Below, piece after piece: positions 1 through 6,360 of a stretch of 10,974 nucleotides of DNA; position 1 is the stretch's first letter; the number at the start of each line of letters is the position of its first letter. The position numbers and the translations under genes are program-made. The notes beneath the pieces were generated by a model that worked only from the letters and a program-made list of their open reading frames with translations, did no database searches and was not told the origin of the DNA. This stretch comes from Ardenticatenia bacterium. GTDB taxonomy: Bacteria > Chloroflexota > Anaerolineae > Aggregatilineales > Aggregatilineaceae. The DNA lies in the NCBI GenBank assembly GCA_026984385.1, contig JALSSH010000344.1, positions 1 to 10,974 of the forward strand, given 5' to 3'.

Positions 1-290
1 TGCAGATGCCCATGCGCGGCATCGTGGAAAACGCGGGCCTGGATGGCGGCGTGATCCAGCAACAAGTGCTTGTCAAGCAGGCTGAGGAAAACAACCCGCA
101 CATCGGCTACGACGTGATGCGCGGCGAGTTTGTGGATATGATCAAGGCCGGCATCATTGACCCGGCCAAGGTGACCAAGGGCGCTTTGGAAAACGCGGCC
201 AGCATCGCCGCGATGATCCTGACCACCGAGGCGCTGATCACCGACGTGCCGGAAGAGAAGCCGGCGACGCCGCCCATGCCGGAATACTAA
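1..290 (+). CDS. groEL: Chaperonin GroEL (Hsp60), C-terminal end only
   Basis: This is the last ~95 codons of a 60-kDa chaperonin; the 5' end lies outside the window and the reading frame is open to base 1. GroEL forms the cytoplasmic double-ring folding chamber with GroES. The visible part aligns with the end of the equatorial domain: RGIVENAG, then GYDVMRGEFVDMIKAGIIDPAKVTKGALENAASIA (in pieces), and TTEALITDVPE. These match the family's DP-KV-R-AL-NAAS and TTE---D-P blocks. The tail ends PPMPEY and lacks the Gly-Gly-Met repeats common in proteobacterial GroEL. A strong intrinsic terminator follows 31 bases after the stop, so groEL ends its own transcription unit. Identity is near certain from the family alignment; whether groES lies upstream cannot be seen. 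Confidence 0.97.
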   Translation, partial: QMPMRGIVENAGLDGGVIQQQVLVKQAEENNPHIGYDVMRGEFVDMIKAGIIDPAKVTKGALENAASIAAMILTTEALITDVPEEKPATPPMPEY

Positions 291-321
291 AAGCGGCGTT
301 TTGCCCAACTCTCACCTATCG

Positions 322-356
322 GAGCGGCTCTGTGTGGCAGGGCCGCTCGCTTTTTT
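322..356 (+). terminator. Rho-independent terminator of groEL
   Basis: A perfect 7-bp stem GAGCGGC/GCCGCTC (322-328 with 342-348) has a 13-base loop and is followed by a run of six T (351-356). It begins 31 bases after the groEL stop codon. It separates groEL from the dnaJ unit, which has its own promoter. Confidence 0.92.
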
Positions 357-380
357 CCCCGTAGCGGCCTCGCGTAAATC

Positions 381-393
381 TTTTCTAAGAAAA
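381..393. promoter_or_regulatory. Small AT-rich palindrome upstream of the dnaJ promoter
   Basis: TTTTCT-A-AGAAAA is a perfect odd palindrome (6-bp arms, one central base) ending 12 bases before the -35 hexamer at 406. It could be an operator half-site pair or part of an AT-rich UP-like element. No protein can be assigned. It does not match the HspR HAIR consensus (CTTGAGT-N7-ACTCAAG) or CIRCE. Confidence 0.35.
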
Positions 394-405
394 CGCTCAA
401 ATAAA

Positions 406-422
406 TTGACTGCGCTTGACTG
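406..422. promoter_or_regulatory. Direct repeat TTGACTG at one helical turn over the -35 region
   Basis: TTGACTG occurs at 406-412 and again at 416-422, with starts 10 bases apart, so both copies face the same side of the helix. The first copy contains the -35 hexamer and the second sits in the spacer. A protein bound here would cover the promoter, as expected for a repressor site. HspR encoded downstream is one candidate, but the arrangement is not the inverted HAIR element known for HspR. Confidence 0.4.
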
Positions 423-434
423 AAGTCCTAGAAT
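406..434 (+). promoter_or_regulatory. Sigma70-type promoter for dnaJ-htrA-hspR-nadE
   Basis: The -35 hexamer TTGACT (406-411) and the -10 hexamer TAGAAT (429-434) are separated by exactly 17 bases. Each hexamer differs from consensus by one position. Transcription would start near 440-442, giving a leader of about 90 bases before dnaJ. The promoter lies downstream of the groEL terminator and upstream of four close-packed genes, so it is the natural driver of that operon. Sigma32-type hexamers were not recognised. Confidence 0.8.
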
Positions 435-516
435 GAAAAAAGGAATTCGTGAGCTTGTTTTGCACATTCTTTATGCAGGCTTAAGGCTATTCTCAGATAG
501 GTGTTGTAAATTCTAC

Positions 517-533
517 GGTGAGGCAGGCAATTG
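517..533 (+). promoter_or_regulatory. Ribosome binding site choosing a TTG start for dnaJ
   Basis: GGTGAGG (517-523) is the only good Shine-Dalgarno match. It sits 7 bases before TTG at 531 but 13 bases before the in-frame ATG at 537. Spacing therefore favours TTG initiation. The ATG two codons later would give a protein shorter by only two residues, so the product is nearly the same either way. Confidence 0.55.
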
Positions 534-1499
534 GAAATGGAATATCCGGACTACTACGCGATTTTAGGCGTGGACCGCAGCGCTTCGGCCAGCGAGATCA
601 AAAAAGCGTATCGCAAGCTGGCGCGCAAATATCACCCCGACGTGAACCCCGGGGACAAAGAGGCTGAAGAGAAGTTCAAGGCGATCAACGAAGCGTATGA
701 GGTGCTTTCCGACAAAGAAAAGCGCCGCAAGTATGACATGCTCGGCCAACAGTATCAGCAGTGGCAACAGCGAGGGGGCCAGCCCGGGGGTTTTGACTGG
801 AGCGAGTGGGCGACCGGCGGTGCACCAGGTGGTGGGGGCGTATACTACGAGTTCGGCGGCGGAGACGCTGGCGATGCGTTCTCGGATTTCTTCCGCATGG
901 TCTTTGGCGGCGTCGGCATGAATGGCTTTTCCGGCATGGGCACGAGGCGCTCGTCTGGCCGCGCTCGTCGTCGCCCTATGCGCGGGCAAGACTTGGAAAC
1001 CGAGGCGCATATTTCGCTGGAAGAAGCGTATCACGGCACAACGCGCACAATCCAAGTGGGTCAAAAGCGGCTCACGGTCAAAATCCCACGCGGGGCACGC
1101 ACGGGTACGCGCGTGCGTTTGCGGGGCAAGGGCCAGCAGGGGTTCGCGGGCGGCACGCCTGGCGATCTGGACGTGATCGTGACGGTGGACGAGCACCCGA
1201 TTTTCCGCCGCGAAGGGGACGATTTGCATATTGACCTCAAAGTGCCGCTTTACGCAGCGGTGTTGGGCGGAGAGATGCGCGTGCCGACTTTGGACAAGCC
1301 CGTGAAGCTGCGCATCACCCCGGGCACGCAATCCGGACGCATTATTCGGCTGCGCGGTAAGGGGATGCCCAAGCTGCGTCAGAAAAACGCTTACGGCGAT
1401 TTGTACGCCCATGTGCTGGTGCAAGTGCCGACCAACCTTAGCGAAAAGGAGCGCAAGCTCTTTGAGGAATTGCGTAAGTTGCGTCCGGAGATGGGTTAA
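531..1499 (+). CDS. dnaJ: DnaJ/CbpA-type J-domain co-chaperone (no zinc finger)
   Basis: This is a 322-residue Hsp40 that would stimulate the ATPase of DnaK and deliver unfolded clients in the cytoplasm. The J-domain spans residues ~7-71 (YYAILGVDRSASASEIKKAY), with the invariant HPD at 35-37. A Gly/Phe-rich linker (~80-135, GGFDW, GGGGVYYEFGGG) and an Arg-rich patch (~139-149) follow. Two C-terminal substrate-binding beta domains come next (~155-235 and ~237-315), each containing an LRGKG motif. The CxxCxGxG zinc-finger repeats of classical DnaJ are absent, so this is a type II (CbpA-like) J-protein of normal length for that class. The start is TTG at 531. It is first gene of the operon, 27 bases before htrA, with its own promoter. 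A partner dnaK is not in the window. Confidence 0.95.
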   Translation: MEMEYPDYYAILGVDRSASASEIKKAYRKLARKYHPDVNPGDKEAEEKFKAINEAYEVLSDKEKRRKYDMLGQQYQQWQQRGGQPGGFDWSEWATGGAPGGGGVYYEFGGGDAGDAFSDFFRMVFGGVGMNGFSGMGTRRSSGRARRRPMRGQDLETEAHISLEEAYHGTTRTIQVGQKRLTVKIPRGARTGTRVRLRGKGQQGFAGGTPGDLDVIVTVDEHPIFRREGDDLHIDLKVPLYAAVLGGEMRVPTLDKPVKLRITPGTQSGRIIRLRGKGMPKLRQKNAYGDLYAHVLVQVPTNLSEKERKLFEELRKLRPEMG

Positions 1500-1526
1500 T
1501 CACACGACACAGAGGATGAAAACGCC

Positions 1527-2948
1527 ATGAGTTGGGACGAACGAAACCATTGGAACACACCCCACGAGCTTTCGGGTGAGGAAGAACCGACGGAGTACGG
1601 CTACGAATTTGACTTGGGGTGGAACACCTACCCCGAGCCGGAAGAGCCGCTACACGGCGAACGGGGGCGGATGACGTCGCTGCTGATCGGCGCGGCGGCG
1701 GGGGTGTTGACGTTGCTTGTGATCACGGCGCTGGTCTTTACGACGGTGGCGTATCTTTTCACGCCATCACGTCCGGCCACCACCCAGCCGGTCATATTTC
1801 GGCGGCAAGTAGCGCCGCCTTCGGAGGAAGACTTGCGTCAGGCCAACTACCGCCCCAGTGGGTGGACAGCGCCCTTACCGCAACTTGCCGCTACGCCGAC
1901 GCCCTTCCCGCCGGAATTGGTCGCTCAGGCTGACGTCGAATCGCAATTGCTGGAAAACATCTATCAGCGGGTTGACCCCTCGGTGGTGAATATCGAGATC
2001 GTTTCGCGGATGCACAGCGCCTCGGACATCATCGATAGCAGCGGGTCGGGGTTTGTGCTGGATGCCGAAGGGCATATTGTGACCAACGCGCACGTGGTGC
2101 GTGACGCCGAGGAAATTTTGGTGACATTCTACGACGGGGCGGTGGCTAATGCCGAGCTTGTCGGCTACGACGACTACAGCGATCTGGCTGTGATCCGTGT
2201 ACCGAGGGACAAGGCGACGTTGCTGCCGGTGACGCTGGGTGATAGCAACGAGCTACACGTCGGGCAGCGGGTGATCGCCATCGGCAACCCCTTTGGGCTG
2301 CAAGGGAGCATGACCGAGGGGATCATCAGCGCGCTGGGGCGTTCGTTGCCTTCGGCGCAGATGTTAGACGCGCGCTATCAGCGCTACAGCAATCCCTCGA
2401 TTATCCAGGTGGACGCCTCGGTCAACCCGGGTAACTCCGGCGGGCCGCTGTTGGATACTTACGGGCGCGTGATCGGCATCAACACGGCGATCCGTTCCGA
2501 TACGGGCGTTTTTCAGGGGATCGCGTTTGCCGTACCGGTCAACACAATGAAGCGGATTGTGCCGCAATTGATCGAAAAGGGGCAGGCGGAATATCCCTGG
2601 TTGGGCATCTCCAGCCTTTCGACAGAAGGCGGGCATAGTGTGGCAGCGCTGGCCGACGAACTCGGCTTGCCGGTACATTACGGCGTGATGGTGACCGGCG
2701 TGGCGGAAGATTCGCCGGCGTCGCACGCGGGTTTGCGCGCGGGCACGGACTTTGTGCAAATACGCGGAATGCAGATCGCGCGTGATGCGGATATCATTGT
2801 CGCGATCAACGGGGAAACAGTGCGCGACATTGACGATCTGGTGGCGTATTTAGTGGAAAACACCTCGCCCGGTGATACCGTTGTGCTCACCATTGTACGC
2901 GACGGGAAAACGTTGGACGTAGACGTGACGTTAGGGGTACGTCCGTAA
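1527..2948 (+). CDS. htrA: HtrA/DegP-family membrane-anchored serine protease with PDZ domain
   Basis: This 473-residue trypsin-like (S1C) protease degrades or refolds damaged proteins outside the membrane. Its N-terminus is an acidic cytoplasmic segment of about 48 residues. One hydrophobic membrane span (~51-78) follows, then a Pro/Thr-rich linker (~80-132). The protease domain (~145-350) shows the complete catalytic triad: His189 in TNAHVV, Asp219 in YSDLAV and Ser304 in GNSGGP. A C-terminal PDZ domain (~385-470) contains AGLRAG and DIIVAINGE. There is no signal-peptidase site, so the protein should stay anchored with the protease outside. An AGAGG site (1511-1515) precedes the ATG. Lying between dnaJ and an hspR-like gene, it is probably stress-induced. 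Catalytic competence is inferred from the intact triad. Confidence 0.96.
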   Translation: MSWDERNHWNTPHELSGEEEPTEYGYEFDLGWNTYPEPEEPLHGERGRMTSLLIGAAAGVLTLLVITALVFTTVAYLFTPSRPATTQPVIFRRQVAPPSEEDLRQANYRPSGWTAPLPQLAATPTPFPPELVAQADVESQLLENIYQRVDPSVVNIEIVSRMHSASDIIDSSGSGFVLDAEGHIVTNAHVVRDAEEILVTFYDGAVANAELVGYDDYSDLAVIRVPRDKATLLPVTLGDSNELHVGQRVIAIGNPFGLQGSMTEGIISALGRSLPSAQMLDARYQRYSNPSIIQVDASVNPGNSGGPLLDTYGRVIGINTAIRSDTGVFQGIAFAVPVNTMKRIVPQLIEKGQAEYPWLGISSLSTEGGHSVAALADELGLPVHYGVMVTGVAEDSPASHAGLRAGTDFVQIRGMQIARDADIIVAINGETVRDIDDLVAYLVENTSPGDTVVLTIVRDGKTLDVDVTLGVRP

Positions 2949-2971
2949 GCGGACGGGGAGAACAGCAGGCG

Positions 2972-3286
2972 ATGAGCACGTGTCGAGACGAGCCGTGCTA
3001 TACAATCGGCGTGGTCGCGCGCATGGTGGGGTTGCACCCGCAAACACTGCGTAACTATGAGCAGCTCGGGTTGGTGATCCCACAGCGCACCACCGGCAAT
3101 ATCCGGTTATATTCTGAACGCGAAGTCGAGCGGCTGCGCAAGATCAACCGTTTAACGCAAGAGTTGGGGATCAACCTGGCAGGTGTGGAAGTCATCTTGC
3201 GTATGAGCGACCGTATCGAAGCGTTGCAACAACAAGTGGCTGAGCTGGAAGAACAATTGGCGGCTCTGCGCGCACGTAGCCGTTAG
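2972..3286 (+). CDS. hspR: HspR-like MerR-family heat-shock repressor
   Basis: This is a 104-residue DNA-binding regulator. Residues ~10-55 form the MerR winged helix-turn-helix (YTIGVVARMVG, HPQTLRNYEQLGL, RRT-like PQRTTGNIRLYS). LGINLAGVEVIL (65-76) is the segment typical of HspR, followed by a dimerising coiled coil (~79-101, IEALQQQVAELEEQLAALR). In actinobacteria HspR represses dnaK, clpB and lon operons at HAIR inverted repeats, with DnaK as co-repressor. Here its position behind dnaJ and htrA suggests autoregulation of this operon, though no good HAIR match is visible upstream. Two cysteines (C4, C9) lie before the helix-turn-helix, with no known role. GGGGAG precedes the ATG. The MerR assignment is very sure and HspR is likely from sequence plus context. 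Confidence 0.88.
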   Translation: MSTCRDEPCYTIGVVARMVGLHPQTLRNYEQLGLVIPQRTTGNIRLYSEREVERLRKINRLTQELGINLAGVEVILRMSDRIEALQQQVAELEEQLAALRARSR

Positions 3287-3304
3287 CACCCGAAGGAAGA
3301 GACC

Positions 3305-4144
3305 ATGCCTCCAACGCATATTTTGCCGCGCCTACGCATCAACACCGCGTTGGCGCGGACGATTTTGGTGCGCTTTTTGCGCGACGCGATTACCAAGGTG
3401 GGCTTTGAACGTGCGGTGGTCGGACTGAGCGGCGGGATTGATTCGGCCCTGGTGGCGTATTTAACCGCCGAAGCTATCGGCGCAGAGCGTGTGTTGGCGT
3501 TGCGGATGCCGTACAAAACTTCTTCGGCGGCCAGCTTAGAAGACGCCCAAAAGGTGATCGAGACGCTGGGGCTGCGCAGCGACACGGTGGACATCACGCC
3601 GATGGTTGACCCGTTGCTGGCGCGTTTTCCGCAAATGTCCGCGCTGCGGCGCGGGAACGTGATGGCACGGATGCGGATGGTGGTGCTCTACGATCAATCG
3701 GCGGCTTTCGGCGGCCTGGTGATCGGGACAAGCAACAAGACCGAGTCGCTCCTCGGCTATAGCACGATCTACGGGGACAACGCGGCGGCAGTGCAACCGA
3801 TTATGGATTTGTATAAGGCGCAGGTGCGGCAGTTGGCGGCGGAAATGGGCGTGCCACGCAGCATTTTGGAAAAGCCCCCCTCGGCGGACCTGTGGGAAGG
3901 GCAAACCGACGAGGACGAGCTGGGCTTTACCTATGAGATGGCTGACCAAGTGCTCTATTTGCTGGTGGACGAACGTTACACGGTGGACGAAGTGGTGGCC
4001 GAAGGCTTTGAGCGCGAGTTCGTGGAGCGGCTGTGGCGGCAGGTGCGGCGCAACCACTACAAGCGCACGATGCCGAACGTCGCCAAGCTGAGCCGTCGGA
4101 GTATCGGGCACGATTTTTTGTATTTGCGGGACTGGGGCGGTTGA
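3305..4144 (+). CDS. nadE: NAD synthetase, ammonia-dependent
   Basis: This 279-residue N-type ATP pyrophosphatase adenylates nicotinic acid adenine dinucleotide and amidates it to NAD+, the last step of NAD biosynthesis. The ATP-binding P-loop SGGIDS is at residues 42-47 within VVGLSGGIDSALVAYL. Further family motifs are GTSNKTE (141-147), GDNAAAVQPIMDLYK (157-171), PPSADLW (191-197) with TDEDELG downstream, and a C-terminal IGHDF. The length matches single-domain NadE. The N-terminal carbon-nitrogen hydrolase domain of glutamine-dependent enzymes is missing, so free ammonia or a separate amidotransferase would supply nitrogen. AGGA (3294-3297) lies 7 bases before the ATG. It follows hspR by 18 bases and so should be co-transcribed with the chaperone operon, which is an unusual companion. 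Confidence 0.95.
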   Translation: MPPTHILPRLRINTALARTILVRFLRDAITKVGFERAVVGLSGGIDSALVAYLTAEAIGAERVLALRMPYKTSSAASLEDAQKVIETLGLRSDTVDITPMVDPLLARFPQMSALRRGNVMARMRMVVLYDQSAAFGGLVIGTSNKTESLLGYSTIYGDNAAAVQPIMDLYKAQVRQLAAEMGVPRSILEKPPSADLWEGQTDEDELGFTYEMADQVLYLLVDERYTVDEVVAEGFEREFVERLWRQVRRNHYKRTMPNVAKLSRRSIGHDFLYLRDWGG

Positions 4145-4157
4145 GCTTGGCGGCAAG

Positions 4158-4193
4158 GGCGCGGGCGGGGCGATCTCGCGCCGCGCCGCTTTT
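4158..4193 (+). terminator. Possible terminator between convergent nadE and the dehydrogenase gene
   Basis: GGCGCGG (4158-4164) pairs perfectly with CCGCGCC (4181-4187) and is followed by GCTTTT. It is the only stem-loop in the 53-base convergent gap. The T-tract is short (four), so efficiency is doubtful. It has no T-rich tail on the minus strand. Confidence 0.4.
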
Positions 4194-4197
4194 GCGT

Positions 4198-5067
4198 TTA
4201 TGCGCGCTGCTCGCGGGTGGGCGCGGGCGGATAGAAGCCGCCCCGCGTGCTTTTGCGTCCGGTGAGGCCGGCTTGGGTCATGCGCACCAGGCGCGGGTGG
4301 GGCGGGTGAGCGGTCTGGTGGAAGGTGGCCTCAAAAAGCGCTTGTGCCACGGCCAACACGCGCTCAATGCCCAGCGCGTCCATTTGGCGGAAGGGGCCGA
4401 GTTCGAAGCCGGTCGCTTCCAGCAAGCGGTCGATGGTCGGCGCGTCCAGCGTGTCGCCGTTTTCCAGGAGCAACAAGGCTTCGCCGAAGTAGGTTTGGGC
4501 GAGGCGGTTGGTGATCCACCCTGGGCTGTCTTCCAGCACAATCGGGCGTTTGTGGGCGCGCTGTACCCACTCGGTCGCCACGTCGAGCACGTCCTGGCGG
4601 GTGATGGGGGTGCGCACCAGCTCGATAATCTCGCTGCGCTGGGCGGGGCGCCAAACGTGCAGCCCGATCACGCGCTCCGGGTAGCGGGTGGTGGCGGCGA
4701 TTTGGGTCACAGAAAGCGCGGCGGCGGTGGTCGCCAGCACAGCATCCGGACGCACGAGATCGTCGAGCGCGCGGAAAAGCGTTTGTTTGGCGTCCATGCG
4801 GTCCGGCAGCGCTTCGAGCACCAAGTCGGCCTCGGCGCAGCGAGCCAGATCGGTGCTGAGCGTAAAGACGCGCCGCGCACGTCGCGCGGCCAGCGCGGTC
4901 AAGCGGCCTTGTTGCGCCATTCGCCCCAGCCCCTGGCTGATTTGACCCAGGGCGCGCCGCAGGGTGTGTTCGGCGGTGTCCACCAACAGCACGGCGTCCC
5001 CGCCGATAGCGAAAACTTGTGCCAACGCTGTGCCGTGTTCCCCAAGCCCTACAATAGCGATTTGCAC
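4198..5067 (-). CDS. 3-hydroxyacyl-CoA dehydrogenase-like NAD-dependent oxidoreductase
   Basis: This 289-residue cytoplasmic protein resembles 3-hydroxybutyryl-CoA dehydrogenases (Hbd/PaaH), which interconvert 3-hydroxyacyl-CoA and 3-ketoacyl-CoA. The Rossmann NAD motif is GLGEHG (7-12). Asp30 ends beta-2, which indicates NAD rather than NADP. The catalytic dyad His137 (GLHVWRP) and Glu149 (IIEL) has the family spacing of 12 residues, and Asn187 (ITNRLA) is kept. The C-terminal helical domain has the usual TGFELGPF and GGFY motifs. Two positions differ: the Ser in the family NTSSLS segment is Ala116, and the Asn of HFFNP is Arg140. Substrate may therefore differ from ordinary short-chain acyl-CoAs. 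The start is GTG at 5067 with GGAG at 5077-5080. It is last in its operon, 15 bases after the small gene. Confidence 0.85.
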   Translation of the reverse strand: MQIAIVGLGEHGTALAQVFAIGGDAVLLVDTAEHTLRRALGQISQGLGRMAQQGRLTALAARRARRVFTLSTDLARCAEADLVLEALPDRMDAKQTLFRALDDLVRPDAVLATTAAALSVTQIAATTRYPERVIGLHVWRPAQRSEIIELVRTPITRQDVLDVATEWVQRAHKRPIVLEDSPGWITNRLAQTYFGEALLLLENGDTLDAPTIDRLLEATGFELGPFRQMDALGIERVLAVAQALFEATFHQTAHPPHPRLVRMTQAGLTGRKSTRGGFYPPAPTREQRA

Positions 5068-5082
5068 GGTTTTTTGCTCCGT

Positions 5083-5319
5083 TCAAACCAGCGCAACGGG
5101 TGGCGTGCGCAACGCTGCCCACCAGCGCACCCCGTCGGTGCGCAGCTCAAAGACGCGCCCCTCGGCCACGCGCACGAGCAAGTGTTGCCCGTCGTCGGCG
5201 ACCCAGCGCCGCCCCACATCTTGCACGCACAAGGTTTCCCCGCCCCAGCGTAAACTCTGCGGACGAGGGACGCCGTCCGGCGAGAAGGTCGCCTGCACCT
5301 CCACTTCGCGGAAGCTCAT
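5083..5319 (-). CDS. Small conserved-looking protein of unknown function (78 aa)
   Basis: I do not recognise this protein with certainty. The frame is open further upstream, but the ATG at 5319 is preferred. It overlaps the pncC stop by ATGA (5316-5319), has GGAAGGG just upstream, and gives the N-terminus MSFREVEVQ. The 78 residues alternate short beta-like segments (FREVEVQATF, QSLRWGGETLCVQDV, HLLVRVAEGRVFELR) and end with a WW pair (residues 66-67) and a short Pro-containing tail. No signal peptide or membrane span is present. The pattern resembles small beta-barrel DUF6504-type proteins, but this is only an impression. It is probably co-translated with pncC and precedes the dehydrogenase gene by 15 bases. 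Confidence 0.7.
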   Translation of the reverse strand: MSFREVEVQATFSPDGVPRPQSLRWGGETLCVQDVGRRWVADDGQHLLVRVAEGRVFELRTDGVRWWAALRTPPVALV

Positions 5320-5804
5320 AGCTGCCCTTCCAGATAGTCCAGCACCAGGCGGAAAGCGGCGTCCGCGCTGAGGCGACGGTTTTCGGTGCGGTCGCCCGTC
5401 CAGACAAAGCGGCGCACCCACGTGCCTTCGGGGGCGCTCAGCCCGATATAGGTCAGCCCGACCGGTTTTTCCGCCGTGCCGCCGCCAGGCCCTGCGATGC
5501 CCGTCACGCTGAGCGCCACATCTGCGCCAAGCAAGCGGCGCACGCCTTCGGCCATTTGCCGCGCCACCGGCTCACTGACCGCGCCCTCGCGGACCAGCAC
5601 GCCGCTTTCCACGCCGAGCACGCGCTCTTTGACGCTGTTGGCGTAGCTGACCACGCCGCCCAGCACATACGTCGAGCTGCCCGGGATGTCGGTCAGTCGC
5701 TTGAGGATCAGGCCGCCCGTGCAGGATTCGGCGGCGGCGATGGTCAGGTGAGCTTCGCGTAGCCGCACGCCAACGGTTAGCTCCAGAGATGGGGGCGCGC
5801 TCAT
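5316..5804 (-). CDS. pncC: Nicotinamide-nucleotide amidohydrolase (PncC; CinA C-terminal domain)
   Basis: This 162-residue stand-alone CinA C-terminal domain hydrolyses nicotinamide mononucleotide to nicotinic acid mononucleotide plus ammonia. It thereby returns the NMN released by NAD-dependent DNA ligase to NAD synthesis. Family motifs are AESCTGG (25-31, Ser27 the likely nucleophile), SYAN (53-56) with Lys59, GAVSE (74-78) and GIAGPGGGTAEKPVG (102-116). The COG1058 N-terminal pyrophosphatase domain of full CinA is absent. The ATG at 5804 is chosen over an upstream in-frame GTG-type start because AGGAGG lies just before it and it forms an ATGA overlap with the DUF6125 stop. Its product feeds NadD and then NadE, which is encoded in the convergent operon. 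Confidence 0.92.
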   Translation of the reverse strand: MSAPPSLELTVGVRLREAHLTIAAAESCTGGLILKRLTDIPGSSTYVLGGVVSYANSVKERVLGVESGVLVREGAVSEPVARQMAEGVRRLLGADVALSVTGIAGPGGGTAEKPVGLTYIGLSAPEGTWVRRFVWTGDRTENRRLSADAAFRLVLDYLEGQL

Positions 5805-6325
5805 GTTTCCTCCTCGTCGGGCAAGGTGAACTCCCACGCACAATAGCCATGCTGAACGGGGTCCGGCGGGCAGGCGATGCAGCGGGTGCGGATGCGCGGG
5901 TCTATGGTGGCGGCGAAGTTGGTGAACTCCACCGTGCCGACCGGTTTACAAGGGAAGGGCGGCAATCCTTTGCGCGCGCGGGTTTGTTGAACTCGGCACT
6001 CGGTCATGCGGAAGATCAGCGTGTGGGCGTCCGGACGCTCGATTTCCTGGCGGTTGATGCGCGCATAGAGCCGATAGCGGAAGGCACGCTCCAGCGCGTC
6101 CAGACCGCCGCCAGCAGGAATGCCGAACGCGCGCATGATACGGCGTGCTTCGGCGACGGCGAAGCGTTCCCAAGCGCGGCGGTCCATCTCGATGGCGGTC
6201 TCCAGCCCGTATGCTTCCTCTAGCGCCAGAAACCAACTGCCGTCGTGGGCGAGCCAGTTTTTGGCGTAAACGTCAAGCAGCGTTTGCAGCTCTTGGTGGG
6301 TCAGGTCATCGTGCGGGTCGGCCAT
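5801..6325 (-). CDS. DUF6125-like cysteine-containing protein
   Basis: This 174-residue soluble protein has a pattern I associate with the uncharacterised DUF6125 family: LDVYAKNWLAHDGSWF (17-32), AIEMDRRAWERF (44-55), EARRIM (59-64), FRMTECRVQQ, LPPFPCKPVG, IDPRIRTRCIACPPDP and YCAWEF. Five cysteines (110, 126, 149, 152, 162), including a CxxC pair (149-152), sit in conserved-looking contexts together with His27. Metal or cofactor binding is plausible but unproven. No membrane span is present. It starts at ATG 6325 with GAGGAG upstream. Its acidic tail EEET is encoded by the bases that serve as the Shine-Dalgarno site of pncC, so the two genes are translationally coupled. A structured element lies 36 bases upstream of its start codon. 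Function is unknown. Confidence 0.8.
   Translation of the reverse strand: MADPHDDLTHQELQTLLDVYAKNWLAHDGSWFLALEEAYGLETAIEMDRRAWERFAVAEARRIMRAFGIPAGGGLDALERAFRYRLYARINRQEIERPDAHTLIFRMTECRVQQTRARKGLPPFPCKPVGTVEFTNFAATIDPRIRTRCIACPPDPVQHGYCAWEFTLPDEEET
5809..5815 (-). promoter_or_regulatory. Shine-Dalgarno site of pncC inside the preceding gene
   Basis: Read on the minus strand this is GAGGAGG, four bases before the ATG at 5804. It is built from the Glu-Glu codons that end the DUF6125 gene. It settles the pncC start at 5804 instead of the longer open frame upstream. Confidence 0.75.
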
Positions 6326-6360
6326 GGACGTTTGCTCCTCTGGGTGTTTGGGCGGTCAAG

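Noticed and set aside
357..530. HAIR or CIRCE operator before dnaJ
   Set aside because: CTTGACT is present at 415-421 but the matching ACTCAAG half-site at the right spacing is missing; no TTAGCACTC/GAGTGCTAA pair is visible.
4033..5253. 406-codon plus-strand open frame across the nadE end and the dehydrogenase
   Set aside because: It overlaps two well-supported genes, has no recognisable domain, and its composition (Arg, His, Gln, Ala) is typical of a shadow frame.
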